64,000 nucleotides of DNA from Arachidicoccus sp. BS20 (GTDB taxonomy: Bacteria; Bacteroidota; Bacteroidia; Chitinophagales; Chitinophagaceae), in NCBI RefSeq assembly GCF_001659705.1, contig NZ_CP015971.1, forward strand, positions 3,103,029-3,167,028, in the 5' to 3' direction. Position numbers and translations under genes: made by a program. The notes beneath the pieces are model-generated. The model searched no databases. It saw only the letters and a list, made by a program, of their open reading frames with translations, and was not told the DNA's origin. This document shows, piece after piece, positions 1-9,574 of the stretch (position 1 is its first letter; each line of letters opens with the position of its first letter).

Positions 1-623
1 GGCGTGGGTTTCAGATAATCATAAAACACGCCGCCAATACCGCGCATCTCAAATCCGCGGTGCGAATTATTAAAATATTCGTCGCATTGCTTTTTATATT
101 TCGGATATAAATCTTTGCCAAAAGGTTCTATTGCATTCTTCAACGTTTGATGAAAGTGCTTTGCATCTTCTTCAAACAAATAATAAGGCGTTAAGTCCGC
201 ACCGCCGCCAAACCAGCGGTCGGCGACATTATCGTCCTCATCATACAATTCAAAATAGCGCCAGTTGGCATGCGTTGTAGGTACAAAAGGGTTGAGCGGA
301 TGAATGACCAAACTCAACCCGCAGGCAAACCATTTCGCGCCGTCAATACCCAATTGCTTGCGCATCGGTTCGGTAACTTTTCCATAAACAACCGATGTAT
401 TTACGCCGCCTTTTTCAAATACATTTCCATTGGCAATTACGCGTGTTTTTCCACCCCCGCCTTTGCCGTCGGGGTTGCGCTGCCATTCATCTTCAACAAA
501 TTTCGCTTTGCCGTCAACAGCTTCTAATGCAGTACAGATGTGGTTTTGCAAAGAATGAACAAATTCAATCCATTCTCCGCGAAATTCTTTTGTTGCTGTT
601 TTGTATAATGTTTCCGTTTGCAT
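1..623 (-). CDS. hemF: Oxygen-dependent coproporphyrinogen III oxidase (3' end cut by window)
   Basis: HemF oxidatively decarboxylates coproporphyrinogen III to protoporphyrinogen IX in the cytoplasm and needs O2. I translated the minus strand from the ATG at 621-623; the frame stays open to base 1, giving about 207 residues of a protein usually near 300. The diagnostic family motif WFGGGADLTPYY is present about residues 138-149, followed by the KHFH stretch and the GIGGVFYDY motif at the cut end. The N-terminal region with a GGGGKTRV segment also fits. No other gene of heme synthesis is visible nearby. A role in supplying heme to the oxidase and cytochromes downstream is only an inference from function. 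The identification is secure; the C-terminus lies outside the window. Confidence 0.95.
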   Translation of the reverse strand, partial: MQTETLYKTATKEFRGEWIEFVHSLQNHICTALEAVDGKAKFVEDEWQRNPDGKGGGGKTRVIANGNVFEKGGVNTSVVYGKVTEPMRKQLGIDGAKWFACGLSLVIHPLNPFVPTTHANWRYFELYDEDDNVADRWFGGGADLTPYYLFEEDAKHFHQTLKNAIEPFGKDLYPKYKKQCDEYFNNSHRGFEMRGIGGVFYDYLKPT

Positions 624-742
624 AACAATTGATTTTTTGCAAAGCTATTCCGACATGATTTTTGGAATGATGATTTTCATCAGTTTTTTAATTTCTTACA
701 GAAAGATGACAATGCTTGGCTCCGGAAGGCTGATTATTTCTT

Positions 743-1744
743 TTAATCCACTTTTCTGCTCAGTATTGCCCACAGTTTATCTTTCAGCTCCGTCAAGCCT
801 TGTTGTGTAACTGATGAGATAAAAAGATGAGGAACGTTTGTAGGTAATTCATTTGCAATTTCCTGTTTCAGTTCATCGTCCAGCATATCCGATTTTGAAA
901 TCGCAATCAACATATCTTTTTGTAACAATTCTGGGTTATATTGTTCTAACTCGTTGTATAAAATTTCAAATTCTTTCCGATGATTTGCACTATCCGCAGG
1001 AATCAAAAACAGCAAAGCGGAGTTGCGTTCGATATGTCGTAAAAAACGATGACCAAGACCTTTGCCTTCCGCAGCGCCTTCGATAATTCCCGGTAAATCT
1101 GCCATGCAAAACGAGCGTCCGTCGCGGTATTCGACTATTCCTAAATTGGGAACTAAAGTGGTAAAAGCATAATCTGCAATCTTGGGTTTTGCTGCAGAAA
1201 TTGTGGAGAGTAAAGTCGATTTTCCTGCGTTGGGAAATCCTACCAAACCCACGTCTGCCAATACTTTCAGCTCAAGAAACTTGTAACCTTCAACCCCTTC
1301 TTCGCCGGGCTGCGAATGTTCGGGAACTTGGTTGGTGGGCGTTGCAAAGTGTTGGTTTCCCCAGCCGCCGCGACCGCCTTTCAGCCAGACGATTTCTTGT
1401 CCGTCTTCCAAAATTTCGGCTTCAATTTCATCGGTTTCTTCATCACGCGCAATTGTTCCGAGCGGCACTTCGATAATGATGTCTTTTCCATTGCGACCGG
1501 TACAATTATTCTTCATGCCGTTTTCGCCGTCTTCGGCAACTACGTTTTTGAAATAACGAAGATGCAGCAATGTCCAAAGCTGTTTATTGCCGCGCAGGAT
1601 AATATGCCCACCGCGCCCGCCGTCGCCGCCGTCCGGTCCCGCTTTCGGATTGAATTTCGTGCGCATGAAATGTGTAGCGCCACGCCCGCCTTTGCCGCTG
1701 TGGCAAAAGATGCGAATGTAGTCTATGAAGTTTTTGTCGGACAA
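743..1744 (-). CDS. obg: Obg family GTPase
   Basis: Obg is a ribosome-associated GTPase involved in late 50S assembly and stress control. The 333-residue protein has the glycine-rich N-terminal Obg fold (residues 1 to about 158, with GKGGRGA and [11 protein letters not shown] stretches). A G domain follows, with P-loop GFPNAGKST near residue 166, switch II motif DLPG, and an SKSD sequence in place of the canonical NKxD. The C-terminal extension found in some Obg proteins is absent, as is usual in short forms. The start [12 protein letters not shown] is the expected family start. It lies 79 bp downstream of prfA on the same strand, with an imperfect palindrome between them. Confidence 0.95.
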   Translation of the reverse strand: MSDKNFIDYIRIFCHSGKGGRGATHFMRTKFNPKAGPDGGDGGRGGHIILRGNKQLWTLLHLRYFKNVVAEDGENGMKNNCTGRNGKDIIIEVPLGTIARDEETDEIEAEILEDGQEIVWLKGGRGGWGNQHFATPTNQVPEHSQPGEEGVEGYKFLELKVLADVGLVGFPNAGKSTLLSTISAAKPKIADYAFTTLVPNLGIVEYRDGRSFCMADLPGIIEGAAEGKGLGHRFLRHIERNSALLFLIPADSANHRKEFEILYNELEQYNPELLQKDMLIAISKSDMLDDELKQEIANELPTNVPHLFISSVTQQGLTELKDKLWAILSRKVD

Positions 1745-1772
1745 GATTTTTTAAATTTTTTGTTCATAGATA

Positions 1773-1816
1773 ATAGTTCATAGTTCACGGTTTGCCCACT
1801 ATGAACCATGAACTAT
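1773..1816. repeat. Imperfect inverted repeat between prfA and obg
   Basis: Two 15-bp arms (1773-1787 and 1802-1816) built on the core TAGTTCATAGTTCA pair with one mismatch around a 14-nt loop. Sequences of the TAGTTCATGGTTCATAG kind are common between genes in this phylum, to my recollection. No T-run follows on the minus strand, so it looks more like a dispersed repeat than a terminator. Confidence 0.6.
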
Positions 1817-1822
1817 ATGCCA

Positions 1823-2884
1823 TTAACTTTTAGCCATTTTCTCGGCGTTTTCCGCTACCTGTAATGCTTCGATAAATTCGTCCAAATCGCCGTTCATTAC
1901 TGCATTTAAATTATACGAAGTCAATCCGATTCTATGGTCGGTTACACGTCCTTGCGGATAATTGTACGTGCGTATTTTCGCGCTTCTGTCGCCGGTGCTT
2001 ACCAATGTTTTACGCTGGCGCGAAATTTCTTCTTCCTGCTTGCGTACTTGTTCTTCGTAAAGTTTCGTACGCAGCATATCCATTGCTTTTAATCGGTTGC
2101 CAAGCTGTGTTCTTTCTGTCTGGCACATCACAACCGTTCCTGTGGGAATATGCGTAAGCAACACCTTCGTTTCTACTTTGTTCACGTTTTGCCCACCGGC
2201 GCCGCCGCTTCGTGCGGTTTCCATTTTAACTTCACTTTCTTTCAGTTCAAAATCTATTTCTTCGGCTTCGGGCATTACGGCAACAGTTGCCGCGGAAGTA
2301 TGCACACGACCTTGCGTTTCGGTTTCCGGCACGCGTTGCACACGATGCACACCACTTTCAAATTTTAATGTGCCGTAAACGTCGTCGCCCTGCACCTCAA
2401 GCATCACTTCTTTATAACCGCCCACGGTTCCTTCGCTTTCACTCACAATCGCCGTTTTCCAACCGCGCTTTGCACAATACCGAATATACATATCGAGCAA
2501 ATTCCCTGCGAATAAAGAAGCTTCGTCGCCGCCTGTTCCTGCGCGTATTTCGAGGATGGCGTTTTTATCATCCTGCGGGTCTTTGGGAATGAGTAATTGT
2601 GTGAGCAATTTTTCCAATTCTTCTTTCTTCGCTTCCAGCTCGGGTAATTCCATTTTTGCCAATTCGCGTAAGTCTGCATCGTTGCTGTTGATACCTTCTT
2701 TGCTGAACTCGTAATCGTCCAGCACGCGCCGGTATTCTTTGTATGGTTGCACAATTTTTTCCAAATCGCGGTACTCTTTACTGAGCTTGGAAAACTCTTT
2801 TTGATTACCGATGATTTCAGGATTGGTTAGTGCTATGCCCAACTGGTCAAATCTCGCCTGTATGCTTTCTAACTGGTCTAACAT
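1823..2884 (-). CDS. prfA: Peptide chain release factor 1
   Basis: RF1 recognises UAA and UAG stop codons and triggers peptide release. The 353-residue length is normal. The GGQ catalytic loop appears as [15 protein letters not shown] (near residue 225). The stop-codon recognition tripeptide is PET, in the context [12 protein letters not shown], which fits the RF1 P-x-T pattern and not the SPF of RF2. The N-terminal coiled-coil region and the [11 protein letters not shown] motif are also typical. Obg follows on the same strand. I see no frameshift site, consistent with RF1 rather than RF2. Confidence 0.96.
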   Translation of the reverse strand: MLDQLESIQARFDQLGIALTNPEIIGNQKEFSKLSKEYRDLEKIVQPYKEYRRVLDDYEFSKEGINSNDADLRELAKMELPELEAKKEELEKLLTQLLIPKDPQDDKNAILEIRAGTGGDEASLFAGNLLDMYIRYCAKRGWKTAIVSESEGTVGGYKEVMLEVQGDDVYGTLKFESGVHRVQRVPETETQGRVHTSAATVAVMPEAEEIDFELKESEVKMETARSGGAGGQNVNKVETKVLLTHIPTGTVVMCQTERTQLGNRLKAMDMLRTKLYEEQVRKQEEEISRQRKTLVSTGDRSAKIRTYNYPQGRVTDHRIGLTSYNLNAVMNGDLDEFIEALQVAENAEKMAKS

Positions 2885-2972
2885 AAATTTTTATAAGCGT
2901 GCAAAATTACGGCATTGACACGTATTATAAAAACGAGAAAAATTTAATGAATAATTGGATGTTAACTAATGC

Positions 2973-2980
2973 TATATTTG
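2973..2980 (+). promoter_or_regulatory. Bacteroidota -7 promoter element, TATATTTG
   Basis: The octamer matches the TAnnTTTG consensus of the Bacteroidota housekeeping sigma factor and lies 24 bp before the ATG of the next plus-strand gene. A TTG at 2955-2957 is closer than the usual -33 spacing, so only the -7 element is convincing. Confidence 0.5.
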
Positions 2981-3004
2981 CTGAAACTAAAAAATTAATT
3001 ATTT

Positions 3005-3619
3005 ATGACAAGAAAACTACTCGCTTTTGCAATCATCATTTTTGTTTGCGGTAAAAGTTTTGGACAAATCAAGGGCAAAGTCGAATACGGTGTTGCTATT
3101 GGCATTGGGGGAGCAACGGTTTCTGATGGAAATGGCAACACAAACAATTCCGACAGAACGGTTTTTAATGCAGGCATTTCTGCGGATTATTATTTTTCTG
3201 ACAGATGGAGCCTGAAAGGCAAATTGTTGTACGACCAAAAAGGTTGGAACAATGGTTTTTTAAGTGATGAGAGCGACAATGTGTATCCCGAAGATTTTCA
3301 CATTGATTATGTGACCGTTCCTGTGATGGCGAACTGGCATTTCGGAAGAACGCGAAACTGGTATCTGAATTTTGGTCCATATATCGGTTTTTTATTATCG
3401 GCAAAAACATCGCCCGATAAAACGGATGTGAAACCTTTATTTTATAATGTTGATGGAGGAATCGCGTTCGGAATCGGTGTGAAAATTCCTTTGTCGCAGC
3501 AATTGAAATTTTTTATTGAATTGGATGGGCAAGGTGGAATGGCAAACGCTGTAAAAACTACGGACGGCTCTTCTCTGCATAATTCAAGAGGTGGTTTTAA
3601 TATTGGAATTAATTTTTGA
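3005..3619 (+). CDS. Secreted outer-membrane beta-barrel protein (PorT-like fold)
   Basis: A 204-residue protein with a clear signal peptide (MTRKLLAFAIIIFVCGKSFGQ). After it come alternating hydrophobic strands typical of the small Bacteroidota outer-membrane beta-barrels (OmpX/PorT-like), for example ADYYFSDRWSLKGKLLYDQKGW and VPVMANWHFGRTRNWYLNFG. It ends in an aromatic residue (NIGINF), as expected for barrel insertion. The start follows a -7 element by 24 bp, and a terminator hairpin follows the stop, so it is probably a single-gene unit. The specific function cannot be read from sequence. Confidence 0.75.
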   Translation: MTRKLLAFAIIIFVCGKSFGQIKGKVEYGVAIGIGGATVSDGNGNTNNSDRTVFNAGISADYYFSDRWSLKGKLLYDQKGWNNGFLSDESDNVYPEDFHIDYVTVPVMANWHFGRTRNWYLNFGPYIGFLLSAKTSPDKTDVKPLFYNVDGGIAFGIGVKIPLSQQLKFFIELDGQGGMANAVKTTDGSSLHNSRGGFNIGINF

Positions 3620-3641
3620 TACGAGAAAGTATTTGAAACAT

Positions 3642-3677
3642 AAACCTGTGGGGCAATCAGTTCTTACAGGTTTTTTG
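3642..3677 (+). terminator. Rho-independent terminator
   Basis: AAACCTGT (3642-3649) pairs perfectly with ACAGGTTT (3666-3673) and is followed by a run of T. It lies 23 bp after the barrel gene and before pgk. Confidence 0.7.
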
Positions 3678-3740
3678 TTTATAAAAACTCCTAACTTTAC
3701 CGCCCTTTCTATTAATCATCTAATTTTTTAAAAGAAAAAT

Positions 3741-4934
3741 ATGAGCAAGTTCAACGAGCATTCATTCGCAAATGAAAAAGCATTAATCCGTGTGGATTTC
3801 AATGTGCCTTTGGATAAAACAACTTTGGCAATTACCGATGACACGCGCATTCGCGCAGCAATTCCTACTATTAAAAAAATATTATCCGACGGCGGCAGCG
3901 TTATCTTGATGAGCCATCTCGGTCGTCCGAAAAATGGACCTGAGGATAAATATTCTTTGAAACACATTGTTGCACACATAAGCGAATTATTGGGTATTCC
4001 TGTTCAGTTTGCAAGCGATTGTTTGGGCGAAGATGCGCAAAATAAAGCGCGGGACTTGCAGCCCGGCGAAGTATTATTACTGGAGAATCTGCGTTTTTAT
4101 CCCGAAGAAGAAAAAGGCGATAAAGCATTTGCAGAAAAACTCAGCAAGTACGGCGATGTGTATGTGAATGATGCTTTTGGTACGGCGCATCGTGCGCACG
4201 CATCTACGGCAATTGTTGCGGATTTCTTTCCTGCAGACAAAAAATTCTTTGGTTTATTAATGGAAGCTGAAGTGTCGAGCGCGGAAAAAGTGTTGCATAA
4301 ATCTGAAAAGCCATTTGTCGCAATCATTGGTGGAGCAAAGGTTTCAGACAAAATATTGATTATCGAAAACTTGTTGGGAAAAGCAACGGACATCATCATC
4401 GGCGGCGGCATGGCTTATACTTTTTTCAAAGCGTTGGGCGGAAATATTGGCAATTCGCTTTGCGAAGACGACCGGTTGGAAACTGCAAAAGAACTGTTGA
4501 AAAAAGCAGAAGAAAAAGGTGTGTGTATTCATTTGCCGAGTGATTCCATTATCGCAGATAAATTTGCTGTCGATGCGGAAGTTTCTGCTGCGCCGAGCAA
4601 TAATATTCCTGCCGGCTGGCTTGGCTTGGATATTGCGGAAGATGCGCAGGAAGAATTTGCTAATGTGATTCATAATTCCAAAACCATTTTGTGGAACGGA
4701 CCGATGGGCGTTTTTGAAATGGAAAAATTTCAAGGTGGTACAAAAGCTATTGCGGAAGCGGTTGCAAAAGCTACGGAAAACGGCGCGTTTTCTTTAGTGG
4801 GCGGCGGCGACAGCGTAGCTGCAGTAAACAAATTTAACCTCGCCGATAAAATCAGTTATGTATCCACAGGCGGCGGCGCGTTGCTCGAATATTTTGAAGG
4901 AAAAGTATTACCGGGCATTGCGGCGATAAAATAG
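3741..4934 (+). CDS. pgk: Phosphoglycerate kinase
   Basis: Transfers phosphate from 1,3-bisphosphoglycerate to ADP in glycolysis. The 397-residue length is standard. Family motifs appear in order: RVDFNVPLD (near residue 17), [31 protein letters not shown], the hinge-region [11 protein letters not shown] and the nucleotide-binding [14 protein letters not shown] near the C-terminus. The gene appears monocistronic: a terminator precedes it and a palindromic repeat follows it. Confidence 0.98.
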   Translation: MSKFNEHSFANEKALIRVDFNVPLDKTTLAITDDTRIRAAIPTIKKILSDGGSVILMSHLGRPKNGPEDKYSLKHIVAHISELLGIPVQFASDCLGEDAQNKARDLQPGEVLLLENLRFYPEEEKGDKAFAEKLSKYGDVYVNDAFGTAHRAHASTAIVADFFPADKKFFGLLMEAEVSSAEKVLHKSEKPFVAIIGGAKVSDKILIIENLLGKATDIIIGGGMAYTFFKALGGNIGNSLCEDDRLETAKELLKKAEEKGVCIHLPSDSIIADKFAVDAEVSAAPSNNIPAGWLGLDIAEDAQEEFANVIHNSKTILWNGPMGVFEMEKFQGGTKAIAEAVAKATENGAFSLVGGGDSVAAVNKFNLADKISYVSTGGGALLEYFEGKVLPGIAAIK

Positions 4935-4938
4935 TTTT

Positions 4939-5013
4939 TTGCCACAAAGGCTCTAAGGCACAAAGTTTCACGAAAGCTTGGTGCATCTTGGAGTCTTTGT
5001 GTCTTAGTGGCAA
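4939..5013. repeat. Intergenic inverted repeat of the CCACAAAGGCxxTAAGxCACAAAG type
   Basis: The left arm at 4939-4965 carries TTGCCACAAAGG and TAAGGCACAAAG. The right arm at 4995-5013 has the reverse complement of TTGCCACTAAGACACAAAG, so the arms pair with a 7-base bulge in the left arm. It fills the 92-bp gap between pgk and the DUF3050 gene. Confidence 0.65.
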
Positions 5014-5026
5014 TTAAAGAAAATTA

Positions 5027-5797
5027 ATGAACGAACATATCTTAAGAATCCAAAAGGCTATCGAGCCTTTGCGGGAAGAAATTATCAATCATAAAGTTTA
5101 TAAAGCGATTCAAACTATTGAGGATTTACGCGGCTTTATGCAGTATCATGTTTTTGCGGTTTGGGATTTTATGTCGCTGCTGAAAGCGTTGCAGAATAAT
5201 CTCACTTGCACATCCGTTCCCTGGTTTCCGACGGGCGATGCGGAAACGCGGTTTTTAATCAACGAAATTGTAGTAGGCGAGGAGTCGGATGTAGATGAAT
5301 GGGGTAAAAGAAAAAGCCATTATGAATTATATCTCGAAGCGATGCAGCAAAGCGGTGCAACTGTTTTGCAAATAGAACAGTTTACAAATATCTTACAATC
5401 AACAAAAGATTTTGATAAAGCATTTGCAAATGTTCCTTCGGAAGCAAGGCAATTTGTACAATCAACGTTTGAGGTAATCAACAGTGGAAAGACTTATTTA
5501 CAAGCTGCGGTATTTACGTTTGGGCGCGAAGATTTAATTCCGAATATGTTTCATTCCATCGTGAATGATATTTATCAAAATTTGCCCGGCAGTATTTCTG
5601 TTTTCAAATATTATCTTGAGCGTCATATCGAAGTGGACGGCGACCATCATAGCCATTTGGCTTTGCAAATGACAGCTAATCTTTGCGGCGATAACGAGCA
5701 ATATTGGAAAGAAGCGGAAGCCGCCGTAGTTGAAGCATTGCAACAAAGAATTAATCTTTGGAACGGCGCGTACGAGTTTATAACTGCAAAGCATTAA
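5027..5797 (+). CDS. DUF3050 domain protein
   Basis: A 256-residue protein that I recognise as the DUF3050 family, whose members are all-helical and may resemble the heme oxygenase/TenA fold. It starts with the typical [19 protein letters not shown] and contains the [16 protein letters not shown] segment and the block [26 protein letters not shown]. His-rich positions ([25 protein letters not shown]) could bind metal, but this is inference. No signal peptide is seen, so it is probably cytoplasmic. It stands alone between two palindromic repeats and its biochemical function is not known to me. Confidence 0.75.
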   Translation: MNEHILRIQKAIEPLREEIINHKVYKAIQTIEDLRGFMQYHVFAVWDFMSLLKALQNNLTCTSVPWFPTGDAETRFLINEIVVGEESDVDEWGKRKSHYELYLEAMQQSGATVLQIEQFTNILQSTKDFDKAFANVPSEARQFVQSTFEVINSGKTYLQAAVFTFGREDLIPNMFHSIVNDIYQNLPGSISVFKYYLERHIEVDGDHHSHLALQMTANLCGDNEQYWKEAEAAVVEALQQRINLWNGAYEFITAKH

Positions 5798-5800
5798 GCA

Positions 5801-5973
5801 ATATAAACCAGATAGTAACATAGTTTTGATATTGGCGACCAAAACAAGATTTTAAAGACATAGTAGATTTTCATCTTCGATGAAAATGCTATGATTTTCT
5901 GCGTATCCAAATACTAAACAAACTCTAATTCTTATTTCTAAAGAATCATTCTATGTGTCTATGTGGTTTATAT
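5801..5973. repeat. Long imperfect palindrome with internal hairpin (MITE-like)
   Basis: The outer arms 5801-5823 and 5951-5973 match over 23 bp with three mismatches (core ATATAAACCA). Nested inside is a second hairpin: CATAG plus ATTTTCAT at 5859-5874 pairs with ATGAAAAT plus CTATG at 5880-5893 around CTTCG. It occupies the gap between two convergent genes and could also end both transcripts. I see no open reading frame inside. Confidence 0.6.
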
Positions 5974-5984
5974 TTTGTATAGTT

Positions 5985-6383
5985 TCAGGTGCGGAAAGTA
6001 ATCAAATCGTTCGCCGTGAAATTCCACAATATCACAATTGCAACAGCAATCAATTTTGCTATATAAAAATTCATTTTTCCTTTTCGCGTCAGCAAAAAAA
6101 TAATGCCGTTGTTAATGCCTAAACCGATGAGCGAAACAATGAAAAACGAGAGATATTCCTTCTCGATATTTTGTTGCCGGCTTTGAAAAGTCCAAATTCT
6201 GTTGAGCAAATAATTACTTGACGCGGCACACACAAATCCAAAGCTGTTGGCGATATATTTGTTGATTTTCAGTTTTTCTTTCAGCAGCCAGGTAACGGAA
6301 AAATCAACAATCATTCCCGAAAAACCGACAATGCCAAAGCGGATGAATTTGAAAAATATGTTCATAAGAGTTCTGTAATTCAT
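5985..6383 (-). CDS. GtrA-like membrane protein
   Basis: A 132-residue protein with four predicted membrane helices and the GtrA signature start FKFIRFGIVGFSGMIVDFSVTWLL. It also has the family segments YIANSFGFVCAASSNYLLNRIWTF and LWNFTANDLITFR. GtrA proteins are thought to help move lipid-linked sugars across the inner membrane for surface glycan decoration. It is divergent from the family-39 glycosyltransferase at 6442, with only 58 bp between the two starts, and the two could share a regulatory region and a substrate. Confidence 0.88.
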   Translation of the reverse strand: MNYRTLMNIFFKFIRFGIVGFSGMIVDFSVTWLLKEKLKINKYIANSFGFVCAASSNYLLNRIWTFQSRQQNIEKEYLSFFIVSLIGLGINNGIIFLLTRKGKMNFYIAKLIAVAIVILWNFTANDLITFRT

Positions 6384-6441
6384 ACAAAGATATTATTCCG
6401 ATATTATGCGCAGGTTATCTTTGCTTTAAAGACTTTTCGCA

Positions 6442-8067
6442 ATGCAAAATTTCCTCTCAAAAAATTTCAAAACATTATTGGCAATTGCCATCGTGCTCAA
6501 CGCAACTGCGTTGTTTACAGGTGTTTTCACAGGCGACAGCGCGTTGTATGCCGATGTCGCAAAATCAATGGCGCAGAAAAATGACTGGTTGAATTTATTT
6601 GCTTACGGACACGATTGGCTGGACAAACCGCATTTCCCTTTTTGGATGACTGCATTGAGTTTTAAGGTTTTCGGCATCAATGCTTTTGCGTATAAATTGC
6701 CTGCGTTTATTTTTTGGTTAATTGGTTTGTACTATTCTTTTCGTTTAGCAACGAATATTTACGGAAAAGCCATTGCACAAGCAACTGTTTTGATTGATGC
6801 GATTGCCTTGCACGGCGTAATCGCCAACTTCGACGTGCGTGCCGAAGCGTATTTAGCCGCATTGATTATTGCCGCGATTTATTTTATTTACAGATTACTG
6901 GACAGCAACAGTTGGGAATATTATCTCGGTGCGGCACTGTTTGCCGGTTGCGCCGTGATGACGAAAGGATTATTTGTATTGATTACAATTCTTGCAGGTT
7001 TTATATTGTATTGGATAATTGAGAAAGATTGGAAACAATTTATTCGCCCGAAATGGTATTTATTATTGTTATTGGTTTTGATTGCAATCACGCCGGAAAT
7101 GTATGCGCTGTACACACAATTTGACTTGCATTCCGAGAAAATTGTTTTTGGAAGAACGCACGTTTCGGGCATTAAATTTTTCTTCTGGGACAGCCAGTTC
7201 GGACGGTTTTTCAACACAGGTCCTATTAAAGGTAAAGGCGATATTTCTTTTTTTCTGCACACAACGCTTTGGGCTTTTTTGCCCTGGTCGATTGTATTGG
7301 TTTTTTCTTTATTTAAGAAAAGTAGTTCGGGTAATAAACGTTGGATAATCATTGGTAGCGCGCTGGTAACTTTTATTGTTTTCTCTTTATCAAAATTCCA
7401 GTTGCCGCATTACATTATCATTTTGTTTCCGCAGTTTTCGATGATTTGCGCGGTGTATTTGTTGGAGTTGAAAAAAGAAAAAACAATCAAGATTTTATCC
7501 ATTGTTCAGCAAGTTATTTTCTATATTGCGGTTGTGTTGATTGCTTTACTTGCATACTTGATTGATATAAAAACCTGGTTGAATATTTTGCTTGTAACGG
7601 TATTTTTAGTTATTGTGTTTTTTGTTTTGCGAAAGAAAAACAAAAACTGTAATATTTTTTATTACAGTTATGCTTTTGCCGGTATTTTGTATTTGTTTAT
7701 GAACTTGCTTTTCTATCCTTTTTTACTTACTTATCAATCCGGCGAAAAGGCTGCGAAAGATGTGGACAGTATGCAAAATACAACAATTGGTATGGTGCAT
7801 TATTATTCCAACGATTTTCGTTTTAGTTCGAAGAAACCTGTGGCGTATCTGGAAACATTTGATAGCGCAGAAACATTTTTACACCGACCTTCAACGGTTG
7901 CATTTATAAGACAACCGGAATTAGATTCTTTGAAAATGCGAAACGATAATGTGAAGATTTTAAAGACTTATAACGATTTTCATGTAACGCAACTGACATT
8001 GAAATTTTTGAATGCAAAGACAAGAGCACAGGTGTTGAAGAAAACATATTTGATTTCGTTACAATAA
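6442..8067 (+). CDS. Family 39 (ArnT/PMT-like) polytopic glycosyltransferase
   Basis: A 541-residue integral membrane protein with roughly a dozen hydrophobic helices and a C-terminal soluble tail. The first periplasmic loop has the GT39-type acidic motif in FTGDSALYADVAKSMA (near residue 30), followed by HDWLDKPHFPFWM, where KPP/KPH-F-x-W is usual for ArnT-like enzymes. These enzymes transfer a sugar from a polyprenyl phosphate donor to lipid A or protein. The acceptor cannot be assigned. The neighbouring divergent GtrA-like gene supports a role in surface glycan transfer. It ends just before a palindromic terminator shared with the opposite strand. Confidence 0.85.
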   Translation: MQNFLSKNFKTLLAIAIVLNATALFTGVFTGDSALYADVAKSMAQKNDWLNLFAYGHDWLDKPHFPFWMTALSFKVFGINAFAYKLPAFIFWLIGLYYSFRLATNIYGKAIAQATVLIDAIALHGVIANFDVRAEAYLAALIIAAIYFIYRLLDSNSWEYYLGAALFAGCAVMTKGLFVLITILAGFILYWIIEKDWKQFIRPKWYLLLLLVLIAITPEMYALYTQFDLHSEKIVFGRTHVSGIKFFFWDSQFGRFFNTGPIKGKGDISFFLHTTLWAFLPWSIVLVFSLFKKSSSGNKRWIIIGSALVTFIVFSLSKFQLPHYIIILFPQFSMICAVYLLELKKEKTIKILSIVQQVIFYIAVVLIALLAYLIDIKTWLNILLVTVFLVIVFFVLRKKNKNCNIFYYSYAFAGILYLFMNLLFYPFLLTYQSGEKAAKDVDSMQNTTIGMVHYYSNDFRFSSKKPVAYLETFDSAETFLHRPSTVAFIRQPELDSLKMRNDNVKILKTYNDFHVTQLTLKFLNAKTRAQVLKKTYLISLQ

Positions 8068-8070
8068 AAA

Positions 8071-8096
8071 AAGCCCACGATTTAAATCGTGGGCTA
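8071..8096. terminator. Perfect palindromic terminator between convergent genes
   Basis: AGCCCACGATTT (8072-8083) is followed directly by its exact reverse complement (8084-8095). A run of A on the left becomes a U-run for minus-strand transcripts, so it mainly serves the persulfide dioxygenase-rhodanese gene. The plus-strand side lacks a T-run. Confidence 0.8.
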
Positions 8097-8102
8097 TGGA
8101 AA

Positions 8103-9515
8103 TCAATTCAACGCTTCAACAGATTTTTCCGTTTCAATATTTTCCTGTTGTTTAATCGCTTCCCAGCCGCCTGTAACATTTCGCAGATTATGAATGTCTT
8201 GCTTTTTTAGTAGAGATGCAGCGATTGTACTGCGATAGCCGCTTTGGCAATGCACGTAAATATTATCGTTATCCTCAAAGGCTGCGATGCTCACAGGGTC
8301 GGTAAGATTAGTTACAGGAATATTCACGGCATCTTTCACATGTCCGTCCGCAAATTCGGTTTCTTTGCGCACATCCAGCACCACAATATTTTCGTCAAAA
8401 GGAATGTCCATTGCAAGCTCGTCGGCATCTACATTGATAATCATGTCAATCGGTTTGTCGGCATTTTTCCATGCCTCAAAGCCGCCGTTGAGAAAACCTT
8501 GCATTTTGTCGAAACCCACGCGCGCCAGGCGAATCATCGCTTCGCGTTCCATGCCTTGTTCGGCAACAATCAATAATTTTTTATCGAACGGAATAATGCT
8601 TCCCGCCCATTCGGCAAATCGCCCGTCAAGCCCTATGAATACCGAATTTGGAACAAATCCTTCGGTAAAAATTTCTTTGTTACGCGTGTCGATAATCCAC
8701 GTATTTTCTTCTTTAGATTTTTTATCAAAATCTTCAACGGACAATGCTGTTAATGCTTTATCCAAAACATTATCCAAAGAAGAATATCCGTTTTTATTAA
8801 TAGATGCGTTTACAGGAAAATATTGCGGCGGTTCGCTCAATCCTTCGGTTACGGCTTTTACAAAATCGTCTTTTGAAGTTTGTTGCAAAGCGTAGTTGGT
8901 TTGTTTTTGTTCGCCAATTGTACTCACGGTTTCTGAGCCAAGGTTTTTTCCGCAACTGCTGCCTGCGCCGTGTGCGGGATATACCAGCACATCATCTGCC
9001 AAAGGCATAATTTTGCTTTGCAGGCTTTCATACATCATGCCGGCAAGGTCTTGTGTGGTAAGGCTTTCGCCTTTTTGTGCCAAATCGGGACGACCGACAT
9101 CTCCGATGAATAAAGTGTCGCCTGTGAAAATTGCGTAGTCTTTTCCGCTTTCATCTTTCAGCAGAAAACAGGAACTTTCCAGTGTGTGTCCGGGTGTGTG
9201 CAACACCTGGATGCTGCAATTTCCCAAAGGAAACATTTCGTTATCCTTTGCAATTTTCACGTCAAAATTCGCTTCGGTTTTTGGACCGTAAATAATGGGC
9301 GCGCCTGTGATGCCGCTCAAATCCAGATGCCCGCTGATGAAGTCGGCGTGGAAATGCGTTTCAAAAACGTACTTGATTTTCGCGTTTCTGCTTTCTGCCA
9401 GTTCGAGATACGGCTCAATATCGCGCATCGGGTCAATGATTGCCGCTTCGCCGTTGCTTTCGATGTAATAAGCCGCTTCGCTGAGGCAACCTGTATATAA
9501 TTGTTCAATGTACAT
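8103..9515 (-). CDS. Persulfide dioxygenase-like beta-lactamase fold protein fused to two rhodanese domains
   Basis: A 470-residue cytoplasmic protein. Residues 1 to about 250 form a metallo-beta-lactamase fold with the metal motif THFHADFISGH (residues 53-63), TPGHT and the IFTGDTLF segment. This is the arrangement of ETHE1-like persulfide dioxygenases, which oxidise glutathione or other persulfides. Two rhodanese domains follow. The second has a full active-site loop, CQSGYRS, with Cys about residue 423. The first, around LLIVAEQGMEREAM, has Glu where the catalytic Cys would be and is probably inactive. The likely role is sulfide or persulfide detoxification. It lies 59 bp behind the ArsR gene on the same strand, indicating an operon. 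Confidence 0.9.
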   Translation of the reverse strand: MYIEQLYTGCLSEAAYYIESNGEAAIIDPMRDIEPYLELAESRNAKIKYVFETHFHADFISGHLDLSGITGAPIIYGPKTEANFDVKIAKDNEMFPLGNCSIQVLHTPGHTLESSCFLLKDESGKDYAIFTGDTLFIGDVGRPDLAQKGESLTTQDLAGMMYESLQSKIMPLADDVLVYPAHGAGSSCGKNLGSETVSTIGEQKQTNYALQQTSKDDFVKAVTEGLSEPPQYFPVNASINKNGYSSLDNVLDKALTALSVEDFDKKSKEENTWIIDTRNKEIFTEGFVPNSVFIGLDGRFAEWAGSIIPFDKKLLIVAEQGMEREAMIRLARVGFDKMQGFLNGGFEAWKNADKPIDMIINVDADELAMDIPFDENIVVLDVRKETEFADGHVKDAVNIPVTNLTDPVSIAAFEDNDNIYVHCQSGYRSTIAASLLKKQDIHNLRNVTGGWEAIKQQENIETEKSVEALN

Positions 9516-9574
9516 TTTGCAAAAAATTTAATCCTGCAAAGATACGAACCAAACAGGGAAAAGAAGATAATAAA

